DNA of 64,000 bases from Notamacropus eugenii (GCF_028372415.1 NC_092872.1:15652479-15716478); one strand, 5' to 3'. Positions 33,121 through 43,794 are shown, numbered from the stretch's first letter. Translations and numbers: made by a program. Notes: a model not told the origin generated them from the letters alone.

Positions 33121-34270
33121 GCATTTTATGTTAAAAAAGAACAAGAACAAAGCTGGATATTGAGTCAATCTGCAGTTGGGGTTTTCTGTCCTGATGTGAG
33201 AGGACACATGCATTACCAGAACTCTTTCAGAAAACTCCCTATCACTGAGATTTATAGTTCTCTTGACAACTCGTTTTGCTTTAAGAACTCATGCTATCAA
33301 GGAAGAAAAAATAAAAACTATTTTCTTTGGAACATTTCACATGACCAGTAAAACTAACTGTGCAGCATGGATGAATCATTAAACACAAATTCAGTGCAGA
33401 CCCATTACTGTTGGAGAATTCAGAACTATAAGAATTATTACATAGATTTTTTTTTTAATCACAAGATTTAGTAAAGGGACTGGAATTCTATTCTCTTGTA
33501 TTTTGGAGGAAAGCAGAAGTAGACAAAAAAGATTTCAACCAGGCAAGAAAGTTTCGGTCAAAACCAAAAGTCTAAACAAATCTGATTGAGAAGACATGAA
33601 GGTTTTTTTGTTTTCTTTTTCTTTGCAGTAACTCACTGAGGAATATGCTAATTTCAGCCAAAAAGTTTATTTCTTTACCTGATGAATTGTCTTGGGCACA
33701 GCATGTTGGTAACATGAATGAAACTGGACTCATAACTCTGCTGAAGCTGCCCAGATGAAAGTTATTTGTCCTGTCAGAAAAAAAAGAAATTTAAATGTAT
33801 ATCATCACTCTTGATTACATACTATTTTTTAGAAAATGCATCCTGAGAATCATTTGGTCTCCAAACTGTGTCATATCTACATTAGAGGAATTACTCATAG
33901 AGCACAGGAACCATTCCCTTCTCGCTCTGACCCCTGCATAACGCACCTCTTTTATGAAACATCTCTTAAACACTGGTCTTGGTTCTCAGAACTACTTTAA
34001 GTTCAGCCCAAAGCAAAACTTTTCCTCCAGAAACTTTCTTTTTGTCTATTTGTTTTCCTCTTACATTTCTGTATTTCATTTCAGGATACCTTACAAAGGA
34101 AGTTACCTTTCTCCGTTCATCTATGACATACTATACTAAGTAGTTCAGAGCTTTGTTTCAGCTGAGTCTTCATTACTCGATCTAAAAGTCAAATTCTTGA
34201 CTATTTTAAATGACTTTCCTTAACTTTAAAATTTGTGCCCCTACCCTGAATCTTGGCTCCCATCATTAAA
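33121..34270. other. Intronic, nothing recognised
   Basis: About 1.15 kb with only short frames. No CpG cluster or repeat family is seen. Confidence 0.45.
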
Positions 34271-34274
34271 TACA

Positions 34275-34728
34275 TTTAATTACACCTCAATAAGCTAGAA
34301 AACATCCAGAGGAAAGCAATCTGGAATGGGAAAGATTACAAACTCATGCCACATGAGAAATGGTTGAATGAAAGTCAGGATATTTAACTTGGGGAAGAGA
34401 ATACTTTGGGCATACGTGATCATTATTTTCAAGTATTTAAAAGCTATCGGGAGGGTTCAGATTTATTCTGCTTAGCCTTGGAGAGCAGAACAAGGAACAA
34501 TGGGCAAATTTTGCAAAGAGATAAATTCAGGCTTAAAGGGCAGAACTTCTTAAAGATTAGAGTTAGCTAAAAACGGGGCTACCTCAGGAGGTATGTCTCC
34601 ACCTCATTGGAAAATCTTTAAGCAAGGGGTCACTTGCCTGGTACATGAACAAGGGAAGCTTGACCAAGTATGAGTTGGACTAGATGGTCTCTGAGGTCCC
34701 TTCCAGCTGAGATCCTGTGATCACTGAT
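34275..34728 (+). mobile_element. L3/CR1 LINE 3' part
   Basis: Good L3 order over 450 bp: 'ccagaggaaagcaatctgga' near 34308, 'cacatgagaaatggttgaat', 'tgagttggactagatggtct' near 34670 and 'ctgaggtcccttccagctga'. It is one of the best-preserved L3 copies here. Confidence 0.8.
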
Positions 34729-34794
34729 CAAAAATATTGAAATAAAGACACTGAGACTTCAACTTAAGAAAGGCAAGAACTACTGCACAGTCAA

Positions 34795-34905
34795 CTGAGC
34801 ATTTATTAAGCACCTACTATGTGTCAGGCACTATGTTAGCCACAGAAGATACAAGTGCAAAGAATGAAATAATCCCTCACCTGCAAAGAGTTATGAAACA
34901 ACACT
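34795..34905 (-). mobile_element. L2 LINE 3' end, antisense
   Basis: 'gagcatttattaagcaccta' near 34797 and 'tgtcaggcactatgttagcc' are the reverse L2 terminus. Confidence 0.7.
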
Positions 34906-35490
34906 CGTGAGATGATTTTTTCCCTATTATTTTATACTCCATTTCTTAAGATTGTTAATGCGTTTGAAATTCTGGCTTTATTGATGTCTTATTAATTGAA
35001 TATGAATGCACAAAGATAATCAAGTTGTATCAAAGACAAACCACTGAAATTGCATACCCCTCATCTGCCACGTTATTCAATAGTTCTTGTAATGATCAAT
35101 ATCAGAAGACTACACAGTCCAATCTCTACTACACACTGTTCTGAATACCAGGTGAAATCAATAAGTTGGTAAGCTTGGGACTTTTCTGTCTTCAAGGTCC
35201 ATTATTGATACAATACTCATTGTACTAATACTATTGTGATATGATTCAGCTGCTCTCCCATTTATAATCTGAAAGAAAATTAGTTTCATTAAGGTTAGCA
35301 AAAGTCTGTTGCAGACTCTTTTCAGGTCTGCTGAATGAAGACAGGTGCCATCCACTTCAGAGCACCTCACTTGTGTTCAAGGAGATGTTTTATTTTGTAG
35401 GATTTTGGAACAGCATATGCTATCCTTCCTCACTCTGGGGAGTTTAAGTAAATTCATATCGTTTTTTATAGAATACATACTTCAATATAC
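34906..35490. other. Intronic, nothing recognised
   Basis: No repeat or exon is seen. The minus frame at 35158-35370 has no domain. Confidence 0.4.
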
Positions 35491-35494
35491 ATTT

Positions 35495-35648
35495 ATACTT
35501 AGCTTAACATATAGCCCTTTAAAAGTTGCAAAGTACATTACGTGTATTTCTCATCTGATCCCCACAAGAACCCTGTGATATAGGTACTCTTGTTACTTCC
35601 ATTTTACGGGAAAAGGAACTGAGGGTGAGAAAGGTTAAAAGACTTATG
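35495..35648 (-). mobile_element. MIR SINE, antisense
   Basis: 'aagttgcaaagtacattacg', 'gatccccacaagaaccctgt' and 'ggaactgagggtgagaaagg' are a reverse MIR tail and CORE. Confidence 0.6.
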
Positions 35649-35649
35649 A

Positions 35650-36105
35650 GGTTATTTCATCTCTCTAATGGAAAAAGGAAAGATGACCCAAAACCCATCT
35701 AATGACACATGCCAGATAAACTCCCTTGGAAGATATGGATTGGCTAAGTATTGTGTAAGTGTTAACTGTTCTTTGTTTTTCTTTCATTCCTAAAACCAGT
35801 TGAAAAGGTCTCCCCCTCTTTTCACAATAATAACTTCATAAATAAATGTCTGTCTGGGTCTAAATGGCCCCATACCAGCTGGCATCATTGATATGACCTT
35901 CTATACCCTATCTTGTTAGGTAACCCTTTAGTGAAATGGAGAACATTTCATTTTTCTTCTCTCATTCACCTTAACCAATCACTGTTCTCAAAGATCACAA
36001 AGTGTGGATAACATTGTACCCCATACCAATCACCATCTTGGAATCTCTAAAAAGGTGCTAAGAACTTCAACACACATCAGAGACAGTCCTTTTCCTATAC
36101 AGCTG
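35650..36105 (+). mobile_element. LTR-like fossil
   Basis: Two CCAAT motifs near 35974 and 36027, then a TATA-like 'atctctaaaaaggtgctaag' near 36043, resemble LTR promoter spacing. No internal genes are seen. The borders and family are uncertain and the copy is old. Confidence 0.35.
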
Positions 36106-36222
36106 GAGTCAAAAAACTGTTAAGAGTGTACAGTGTGCCAGGTACAGTGCTAAGTCTGGAGACAGAAAGAAAAGCATAGGCCAAGTCCCTGTCTTCAGGG
36201 AGTTCACGGTCTGATGAGAGAA
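36106..36222 (-). mobile_element. L2 LINE 3' end, antisense
   Basis: 'gtgtgccaggtacagtgcta' near 36134 and 'ccctgtcttcagggagttca' are the reverse L2 terminus. Confidence 0.65.
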
Positions 36223-36224
36223 GC

Positions 36225-36545
36225 TGTCATTTTTCAATACTATCCCTCTCCATTTGGGGTTTTCCTTGGCAGAGATACTGGAGTAGTTTGCCATTTCCTT
36301 CTCCAGCTCATTTTACAGATATGGAGACTGAGGCAGACAGGGTGAAGTAATTTGCTCAGGGTCACAATAGTTGTGAGGCCAGGTTTGAACTCAGAAAGAC
36401 TCGTCGCCCGGCACTCTATCCACTAAGCCACCTGGCTACCCAGACACGGGAGTGGTTTTTGCTTTCCTTTTTCAGTGCATTAAGGCAGACAGAAGTTGGG
36501 TAACTTGCCCAAGGTCACACAGCTGGATGTGAACTCAGAAAGAGG
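36225..36545 (-). mobile_element. Mar1-like CORE-SINE, antisense, plus partial second copy
   Basis: 'ctggagtagtttgccatttc' near 36280, 'tttgctcagggtcacaatag' and head 'ccacctggctacccagac' define one reverse copy. Bases 36450-36545 repeat the CORE ('cttgcccaaggtcacacagc'), a second partial copy. Confidence 0.7.
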
Positions 36546-36955
36546 AGTCTAGAAAAGGGAAGGAGGCAGGATTACAGCAGAGTGGGAGGAGGCTGATGAT
36601 ATCCTGCAGCCAGCGTAGGAAATGATACGAAGACATAGGAATTACAAAGTTGACTTTATCTTGAGTTTCTGAAGACAGTTAAGTCCAGAAGAATAACTGG
36701 GTGGGAAATAATGAGATGAATGTCCTGAGAGCCCTTCTGGGGAAAATAGCAGATATTAAAGGGAGCTTTCAAAAATGCAATGATAAAACATCTTTTATGT
36801 ATTCGATTTTAGATTCTGAGTTCCACAAAGACAGGAAACACACGTTAATCTCTATATTTAATAGAACTCTGCACGCAGGGACTTAAAGTTTGTTGAAGTC
36901 ATGATTGTTAAAAATATGAGCAAAAAAAATTTGAGACAGTCTTTTATCAAAAACA
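36546..36955. other. Intronic; L2 tail near 36805-36905
   Basis: 'attctgagttccacaaagac' near 36812 and 'gggacttaaagtttgttgaa' are a forward L2 terminus. The rest is unassigned. Confidence 0.45.
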
Positions 36956-36967
36956 CCTTATCATATG

Positions 36968-37281
36968 GGGGCAGCAAGGTGGTGCAGTGGATAAAGCACC
37001 AGTGCAGGAGTCAGGAGGACCTAAGTTCACATATCACCTCAGACACTTGACACTCACTAGCTCTGTGACCTTGGGCAAGTCACTTAAGCCCAACTGCCTC
37101 ATCCTGGGTCACCTCCAGTCATCCTGATGAATATCTGGTCACTGGATTCAGATGGCTCTGGAGGAGAAGTGAGGCTGGTGACCTCACTCCAAACAAAGTC
37201 AAGGGCAAGTCATGTCATCATTTCTCAGATGGCATGGTCTTCTTTGGCAACAAAGGACGAACGAACACACACACACACACA
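36968..37281 (+). mobile_element. WSINE1-like SINE
   Basis: Full-length forward copy: head 'gggcagcaaggtggtgcagt', CORE 'ccttgggcaagtcacttaag', body 'tcagatggctctggaggaga', tail 'ggcaacaaaggacgaacgaa' then (CA)n. Flanked by a 12-bp duplication differing at one base (36956-36967 and 37282-37293). Confidence 0.9.
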
Positions 37282-37499
37282 CCCTTATCACATGTAGGTC
37301 TGCCGTACAATTCTACCTTTTCTCTTTCACATTTGTTAGTGGCTTTGTGTCTACATCAGAAGGTAGACTCCAGGAAGCCAGACATGTTTTTCTTTCAAAA
37401 CAAATCAAAACAAACAAAAAACTCTGTTTGTTTCTAAGCATTTGCTAGAAAGGTAACTCCAGTCTACTTTTCCATTCTTCTATTTTCTTCCCTTCAATT

Positions 37500-37849
37500 T
37501 TATGTGATAACCAAACTAGATTACATCATTTCCCATTCTGCATTGGAACATGCTATGCCTGGACTGACAATCCTATGCACCGAAATTTCTCCCCACCAGA
37601 GCACTGCTGAAGGGCTTCCTGTATGAAGCACCAGCAATGAAGCTCATCCTTCTTCCCATTCTTACAATGTCTTAGAGCTTGACTTCACCTATGACCTTTT
37701 GTTGTTCTCATAACTGACTTTTATAAAGTCTGCAAATCCCTCTTAATGCTAGCACGTTTTTTCTGTTGATTATCTCCAATTTAGCTTGTTTGTATAACGT
37801 TTCCATGCTGCCTTTTCCATGAGACCATGAGCTCCTTAAGAGCTGGTGT
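37500..37849 (+). mobile_element. L2 LINE, left part of a split copy
   Basis: 'gagaccatgagctccttaag' near 37821 is the L2 3' end. It continues at 38163 ('cagtatctatatccccagca') after an insertion. Confidence 0.6.
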
Positions 37850-38162
37850 TGAAACAAATCTTTGTTCAGGACCTTGTCCTAGTGAATGAGACAAAACTCA
37901 CAAAATAAGGGAAAGGGGTTTACGGTAGCAACCCAAGGCAAAAGCAGTGACCATGTCCTGGCTAGGAATTTCAAACCATGCACTCTGCTTTTATGGACAA
38001 GTTTTACAATAAAAGAAAGACAATTCTGCCACCTCAGCTTCTCCCCTGTAACCTCATCATAGGGAGATGAGATTGGTGAAATGCCTTTTCCTACAAGCTG
38101 TCTCTGAGCCTAGCAAGCTTTTTTAAAATGGAGTCCCTTAGACTGACTGAGCACAAATTTCA
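37850..38162 (-). mobile_element. Solo LTR fossil inside L2
   Basis: A 313-bp insert with TGAAA...TTTCA ends. On the minus strand it has a TATA-like 'gtccataaaagcagagtgc', a U5-like T-rich stretch and a terminal 'caaagatttgtttca'. No internal genes are seen. It looks like a small ERV LTR, family unassigned. Confidence 0.5.
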
Positions 38163-38245
38163 GGAACCCGTCTTTTACCAGTATCTATATCCCCAGCATT
38201 GAGTAGAATGCCTACCACACAGCAAGCACTTACATGTTTACTGAC
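38163..38245 (+). mobile_element. L2 LINE, right part of the split copy
   Basis: 'gtagaatgcctaccacacag' and 'caagcacttacatgtttact' complete the L2 terminus interrupted by the LTR. Confidence 0.6.
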
Positions 38246-38434
38246 CGGCTGACTCAGGTTCTCTGGCTCCAAATCCAGTACTCATTCCTACCCTACTGTT
38301 TCTCAGCGTCTGTTTCTTCATTCAGTTGGTCTAAATATCTCTAAAGTCCTTCCCTATTTAACATCCTATGAGGCAGTGGCATTTATGAAAATAATCCTTA
38401 CAGAATGCTCTTGGGGAAAGCATAATATAAAGGA

Positions 38435-38520
38435 CAGGCCACTGGAGTATGAATCAGAATATCTGGCCTCCAGTCTTGGCTCTGGGCATTTAAGTATCTT
38501 TGTGGTAAAACAATAATGCC
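38435..38520 (+). mobile_element. MIR SINE fragment
   Basis: 'ggccactggagtatgaatca' near 38436 and 'ctccagtcttggctctgggc' are a forward MIR head. Confidence 0.5.
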
Positions 38521-39249
38521 AAGTTCAGCCTTCCTTAGGATCAGTAGATAAAACTGTCCCCAAAGAGGTCGGAAACAACTTTAAAGTGCCATGCAAATTT
38601 AGGCTTAATTCTTTTTAACAAAGTTGGATCTGGACAAAAAGGAAACAATGCAACTCCACCCAAGAAACTCACTGGCTTTGTAATAGTGTAAATGAAAGCA
38701 CCAAATGCACCAAAGCCTATTTGGACGAAAGTCCCCTTGGGTAGGGAGGAAAGAAAGGACCTAGGACTGTGGCATTCACAATACATAACCAGGAGGCAGT
38801 TGTACTCACCCAACAGGGAAGTGGGAGAAGAAGAAAAGGGCCCCGGGTCCTGGGAGGGTGCGGTGATAAGAGAATTTCAGGCTCAACTGTACGACTCCCA
38901 TTCATTCCCATAACTAGCTAGGGCCTGCAAAATCAAGCTAAGATATTAAACTATATATAGTTACCTAGTCAGCTTGCAGATTCCAGCCTGAGATCTCAGA
39001 TATGGCCCAAGTATTCCACTGACTAGTGTTGTGTTTCACCTGATAGAGATCTTCTGCATTCTGTAAAATTCCATCGCAGCCATGCCTGGGTAGCCCAGCC
39101 CTCTGCAGCACGGCTTAGAAGCGCTGCTCACCACTCACGGGTGGAATGCACCGGGTCTAGAGCTCAGGGTAATACCCTGGCTTCTCCTACTCTGCGTCCA
39201 GCAGCAGCAGGGTCTGGGGGGCCAAGAGGCCCAGGACAATGTCTGTCAC
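38521..39249. other. Left flank of the CpG island, nothing certain
   Basis: On the minus strand 'gttgggtgagtacaa' (opposite about 38804-38815) is a good donor-like match, so a further non-coding exon is possible. I cannot show an acceptor for it. Confidence 0.35.
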
Positions 39250-39784
39250 GTGGTTTCAGGGGCAGGAGGGCAGGAAGCTTTAACTGGAAACCCTCAGGAA
39301 AGCCCACTGCGGACGCAGGGATGTGAAGCCGCGTTCGTTATCACGCACACGACCGTGAAGAGGGCTCGGCCAAAGCTCGCCCCCTTCCGCCCCTCCCCCC
39401 AGCTCCCCAGTTTCTGGATCTGCGGAATGGGGCCGAATGGGATCCGTTCTGAAGTCCCGGGCCCGGCCGGGATGGCCTCGGACCCTGGCTGGACCCGGCG
39501 CCCCGGGAGGGCTGCGTGCCCCCCGCGGTCCGCAGGACACCCGCGCCTTCCTGACGTGCTCCGGGCTCGGCTCGGGGCCCCCACAGAAGCAGCCCCGCTT
39601 CTGGGGCCTCCCCGGCCTCTGCGGGTTATCCGAGCTCGTTCTGGCTGGTATGCGGTGTACACACGGCCAGTGGACGCGGCTTCCCCGGGAGGCTGCGCGG
39701 GTCGGGAGCGCCAGCTGTCTGCTGCCTTTGGGGGGGGGGTCCCCAGCTCTCAGCCCTGGGCCTGATCATAGCACACGGCTAGGC

Positions 39785-39835
39785 AATGTATATATTATTG
39801 TAATATAATATAATAATAAAGTTTATTTACTGACC
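39785..39835. repeat. A+T-rich patch inside the CpG island
   Basis: 'atattattgtaatataatat' and 'aataataaagtttatt' form about 50 bp of almost pure A+T between CpG-dense DNA on both sides. Confidence 0.7.
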
Positions 39836-39882
39836 CGCTAGAAACGGCCGCCTTCCGTCCACGCAGCGCGGGCGACACCGGC

Positions 39883-40010
39883 CCGGCCCCGCAGGGATGC
39901 GGCCCCGCAGGGATGCGGCCCCGCAGGGATCCGGCCCCGCAGGGATGCGGCCCCGCAGGGATGCGGCCCCGCAGGGATCCGGCCCCGCAGGGATGCGGCC
40001 CCGCGGGCTG
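39883..40010. repeat. 16-bp minisatellite with 48-bp higher-order period
   Basis: Seven exact units and one diverged unit of a 16-mer, either 'ccggccccgcagggat' or 'gcggccccgcagggat'. The first base follows C,G,G,C,G,G,C,G, so three units (48 bp) form the repeating block. Flanked by unique GC-rich DNA. Confidence 0.95.
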
Positions 40011-40299
40011 CTCGGACCCGGCGCCTCGGCTCGGAGAAGGGCCGGGCTCAGTGACCATCTCCATCCGCCTCCCTGCCAGCCCCCACGGACGTCCAGCCTG
40101 GGCACCCTCCCTTCGGGTCGGACCCCCCTTCCCCCTCCTCCTACCCGTCCCGTGGTTCTTCTCCCATGGGGAGGGGTATGCCTTCCCACCCCCCCATCCT
40201 GGGAGCCTGGTCCTCCCCCCGCCCACCCCAGGCTTGGAGGTCAAGGTGGGGGGGATGGGAAGGACGGAGGGCGGGGCCTCGCGGGTGCAGAATTCCTAC

Positions 40300-40440
40300 C
40301 TGGGCTAGAACCGCGGCGCTTCCCATCCCGGGCCGGGGCTGCTCGCTTCCAGCCCGGGGGTCCCATCTATCTCCAAAGCCGGCGGAGGCGCCCTAGCGGC
40401 CGACCCGCCTCCTCTCCCGGGCCCGGTGCCCGCCGGCCCG
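40300..40440 (-). other. PGAP4: Candidate PGAP4 non-coding first exon
   Basis: On the minus strand 'cccaggtaggaattc' gives a donor with the last exon base at 40300 (CAG/GTAGGA). The GC-box array lies upstream on that strand. The transcription start is not determined and the right boundary is only indicative. Confidence 0.3.
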
Positions 40441-40454
40441 CCCGAAGCCTGGAA

Positions 40455-40632
40455 AGGGAAGGGAGGGCGGGGCGGAGAGGAGCGGAGGGCGGGGCGAGGG
40501 CGGGGCGGAGAGGAGCGGAGGGAGGGGCGAGGGCGGGTCGGGTCGGGGCGGAGAGGAGCGGAGGGCGGGGCGAGGGCGGGGCGGAGAGGAGCGGAGGGCG
40601 GGGCGGAGATGGGCGGGGCGGGGCGGGGCGTA
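40455..40632. repeat. GC-box minisatellite
   Basis: Tandem units around 'gaggagcggagggcggggcg' of roughly 30-35 bp, G-rich on the plus strand, with about fifteen GGGCGG (Sp1/KLF-type) motifs. It ends in a run of GGGGC pentamers at 40610-40630. Confidence 0.9.
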
Positions 40633-40674
40633 AAAGCGGTTCAAGTGAGTGCAGCGAGTTTGCAGGCTTGCCCC

Positions 40675-41695
40675 AGATTTTCTTTTCCTTTTACATTCCT
40701 TTTATTTATTTCCTTAAACATTTCCTAATGACATGTAAGTGTGTAAGCTGTTCTCTGCCTCCCTCTCGCATGGGAACACATTTCCGTATGAGCCTTGTTG
40801 CAAAAGAAAACACAAACAACATATAATAATAAAAATAAAGTGTTTTTTTAAATGTACACTTCCGTCTGCATTCGGGGTTCATCAGCTCCCTCTCCGGAAG
40901 TGGGTGGCAAGTTTGTCATTTTGTTCAGCTGTGGGACCCCATGTGGGTTTTTTTAAACAAAGGTAGTGATTTGCCATTTCCTTCCCCAGCTCATTTACAG
41001 ATGGGGAACAACAGGGCAAAAAGAGTTAAAGTGACTTGCCCAGGGTCACGCAGCTGGAGGATTTTTTCCCCTCTGTTATGCAATGATTATGTCCCTCTTT
41101 TTCCTTTTGTAGCAAATTTCTGTAATCAAGAAGTTTTATAAATACAACACTAAATTTACTAAATGATAAATTGATACTGTGAGTTATTATAATGGGATTC
41201 AAGTATGAACATCTTACAATTTTAACCTATATTTATGGCCAACTCATAATATAAGGAGGGAGGAAATGATGAGACAAGGTCATAAGACAAATGTTAATGT
41301 GTAAGTTTTCTTGGGTCCCTAGGTGACAGGTAAGTCTCCTTTCTCAGAACTAGTCTGGATTTGAACTCAGGAGGAGGAGTCTAGCATCCTGTCGGCTATG
41401 CCACATGGCTGTCCCATTTCATCGTGGGTTTGTCTTGGATCGCTACCTTGATCAGAGTAGCTAAGTCTTTCACAGTTGACCATCCTCACAATATTGCTGT
41501 TACTATGAACGATGTTCTCCTGGTTCTGCTCCCATGACTTTGCTGAAGTTCAGGTTCTTCTGAAACCATCCTGCTTGCCATTTCTTTTAGCACAATAGTA
41601 TTCCATCACAGTCATATATTATAACTTGTTCAGCCATTGCCCAGTTGATGGGCATTCTGTTGATTTTATCATCTGGATGGGAACTGGCCTCTAAC
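40675..41695 (-). mobile_element. Marsupial L1 3' end, antisense, interrupted
   Basis: L1 3' UTR parts lie at about 40675-40920 ('cttccgtctgcattcgggg') and 41415-41695 ('tctcctggttctgctcccat', 'agcacaatagtattccatca', 'ttgatgggcattctgttgat'). The gap is filled by a Mar1-like SINE, itself interrupted. The order equals that of the L1 at 12665 and 53800. Confidence 0.7.
40925..41412 (-). mobile_element. Mar1-like CORE-SINE, antisense, split by a 270-bp insert
   Basis: Left half 40925-41065 ('gatttgccatttccttcccc', 'cttgcccagggtcacgcagc') and right half about 41340-41412 ('ctggatttgaactcaggagg', 'gctatgccacatggctgtcc'). The A+T-rich insert at about 41066-41339 is not recognised. Confidence 0.65.
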
Positions 41696-41699
41696 CTGT

Positions 41700-42420
41700 G
41701 GGTGTACAGAGCTGAAGAAACAGACCCAGCTAGAGCCAGGAGAGTCAGGACACAAGACAGAAGTTTAATTAATTTCAGAGTAAGGAAAATGACATGTGCA
41801 GATAGAAATCCTCTTCCCCCCCAATGCATTCCCCTCCACCCCCTAACCCCCACCCCCCACTAGACTAAAGGCATATCTTATAGATCCTGGGCTGGATCAC
41901 AACATAATCATTCTTAGGTCTTGAGTTACTGTTCTCATGGGCCTTGGGGTCTTAGGGATTGTGCCCACCTTGTGGGGCATAGAACCAGAGTTCTGTGATC
42001 GGAACTGGAGTATAGTACCTGTCAATGACAAGGAACAGCGATTGTGAATATGTGATGAATGGTCCTGGGAAATAAGGGGACCTAAATTCCCTCAGGGAAC
42101 ACTTGGTACTAGTCCAAGCAATCCACTTTGCCAGAGAGTGATATCATCCTGAGGGCAAAAGATTATTTTTGGCCAAACTCAGGACACAGCCTGCTTGCTG
42201 GGCCTTAGCTCTGGGAAACAGGGTATCTTCAAAATATTTTGACATTTCCCCTTTTTGGTCAAAGCGAGGGGAGTCTGAAAAAACCCTACCCTTATGACCA
42301 ATGAAAGAGAGGCAGTTACAAACCAAGATGCCACCGGATATTGCTCAGGGAGGTTGGTTCCTTAAGGGGACCTATCAGGGAAGTATGTCCCAGGTGTGGT
42401 TGCTAAAGTTTGAAAAGGGT
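41700..42420 (-). mobile_element. LTR fossil, antisense
   Basis: On the minus strand: CCAAT ('tttcattggtcataag'), a TATA-like 'ggatctataagatatg', then an A+T-rich 'aattaattaaacttctgtc' and a U5-like CT-rich end near 41700. No internal genes are identified. It is old, with the 5' border uncertain and the family unassigned. Confidence 0.5.
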
Positions 42421-43760
42421 GTGGTGGAGAAAGAATGTCAGTGAGAAAATGTCAACACGCACTTGAATCCAGGCCTGGTGCTTGGGTACATGACGAAAGA
42501 AGAGAGAGAGAGAAAAAAACAGTATTATTATATGGCATGTTAATGGTGAGGAAGACTGCTGCTTAGTGCTCTCCACTCTAATCCATGGTTACATGATTGA
42601 TATTCTCTGCCTTTCCCCCTCCCCATCCTCCTTGCCAAGCTACCCTTCTTCACCATCCCATCCCCTGTTCCCATGCCACTGTCTGCCTCTGTATCCTTCC
42701 TCACTTTTTGAACCCTTGTCTCTGTTTTTATGGACTTTTGGCCTCCATATCCTCTGTGTTTAAAGTGTGAATGCTCCTGTTTTCCAGTCAACAGATATCC
42801 TGGGTGGTAATTTCAGTTGACACTTTGTCACTTCTCTTATTTTATTGTATTTACCACCTATTCAACTAAGAAAATTCCTTTCTCATAATATGGTTATTCA
42901 TATATGGATATCATAAATTTGAGTGACATGAACATGCTGAGTTGGGATTGTGTTAAAACATATTTAAACCTTGTCATTCTTGTATCAGATGGTCAGAACT
43001 TATGGCTTGGCTTCTGCTACATATAAGCTCCCTAGCTTTGACTAGCTTAAAGGGAATAAACAATATGGATTTACATATCACTTAGCCTGTTTTCCTCCAA
43101 ACTTTCAGGTCGACAAAAGTGATTAGCACTTTTTTGATATTGTACTAGTCTGGAGCTGTGGAGGTCTGGAATTTATATACCATAGGACCACAAATCTTGA
43201 CAAGCAGCACCTACATGGCTCCTGCTGATCGATCATATATTACCATGACATGAGTATTAGTTAATATATGATACAATTTGTAAATGATCCTCCTTTGATC
43301 TTTGGGATGATTTATACATGACTTCTAGGTTCTCCTTTGCAATTTTATTTGGTGCTATTGGTGCTTTGTACTGGCTACTTATGAACCTAGTTATTATACT
43401 GTGGAAACATTAGGAATGATATTTAAGCTCTAAGTTGTGGTTAGTGAAATTTTGCTATTTTAGGTAAAAATTCCTGGGACTGTAAATTTACTGTTGTTTT
43501 GAGCTTTGATTACCAGGATTACCAGTTATCTGCATTGTCATAAAGCCAATAGTAGAAAATGGCATCTGCAGCAATCTGAGAACAACTTAAAAGTGGATGT
43601 TTGTGCCTGGGAAAGGTTGTGGGGATTACCTAGGAGATTCTGGAGGGAAGATGGGGTGAAGCAGTGGGGTGGGGTAGTCAAGGAGACCAGAACAAGGTGT
43701 ATTTTTAACACATCAGTTTTGCTCAATGTAAGCAGTACTGAATAGCAAGATAACACAACA
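42421..43760. other. Intergenic, nothing recognised
   Basis: Includes a pyrimidine-rich patch (42600-42720). No repeat family or exon is seen. Parts could be interior DNA of the neighbouring LTR element, but I cannot show it. Confidence 0.35.
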
Positions 43761-43761
43761 T

Positions 43762-43762
43762 C

Positions 43763-43794
<32 letters not shown>

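Larger units (their letters stand above)
39250..40660 (-). promoter_or_regulatory. PGAP4: CpG island, candidate PGAP4 promoter
   Basis: Dense CpG and G+C over about 1.4 kb, sharply bounded by A+T-rich DNA. It lies to the right of the PGAP4 coding exon, whose acceptor requires an upstream exon, and has no other gene nearby. It holds two minisatellites and about fifteen GGGCGG boxes at its right end. Many long overlapping frames here on both strands are products of base composition. Assignment to PGAP4 is inference; a divergent non-coding transcript is also possible. Confidence 0.65.

Noticed and set aside
36968-37281. tRNA-like heads of the SINEs as tRNA genes
   Set aside because: They are SINE heads joined to CORE and tail sequence. 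No complete cloverleaf with an anticodon arm is apparent.
39883-40010. Regular short repeats that could suggest a CRISPR array
   Set aside because: The units are contiguous with no spacers, and this is vertebrate nuclear DNA. It is a minisatellite.
39250-40826. Overlapping frames up to 309 residues in the CpG island
   Set aside because: Stops are rare in GC-rich DNA. The frames run through minisatellites, overlap on both strands and resemble no family.
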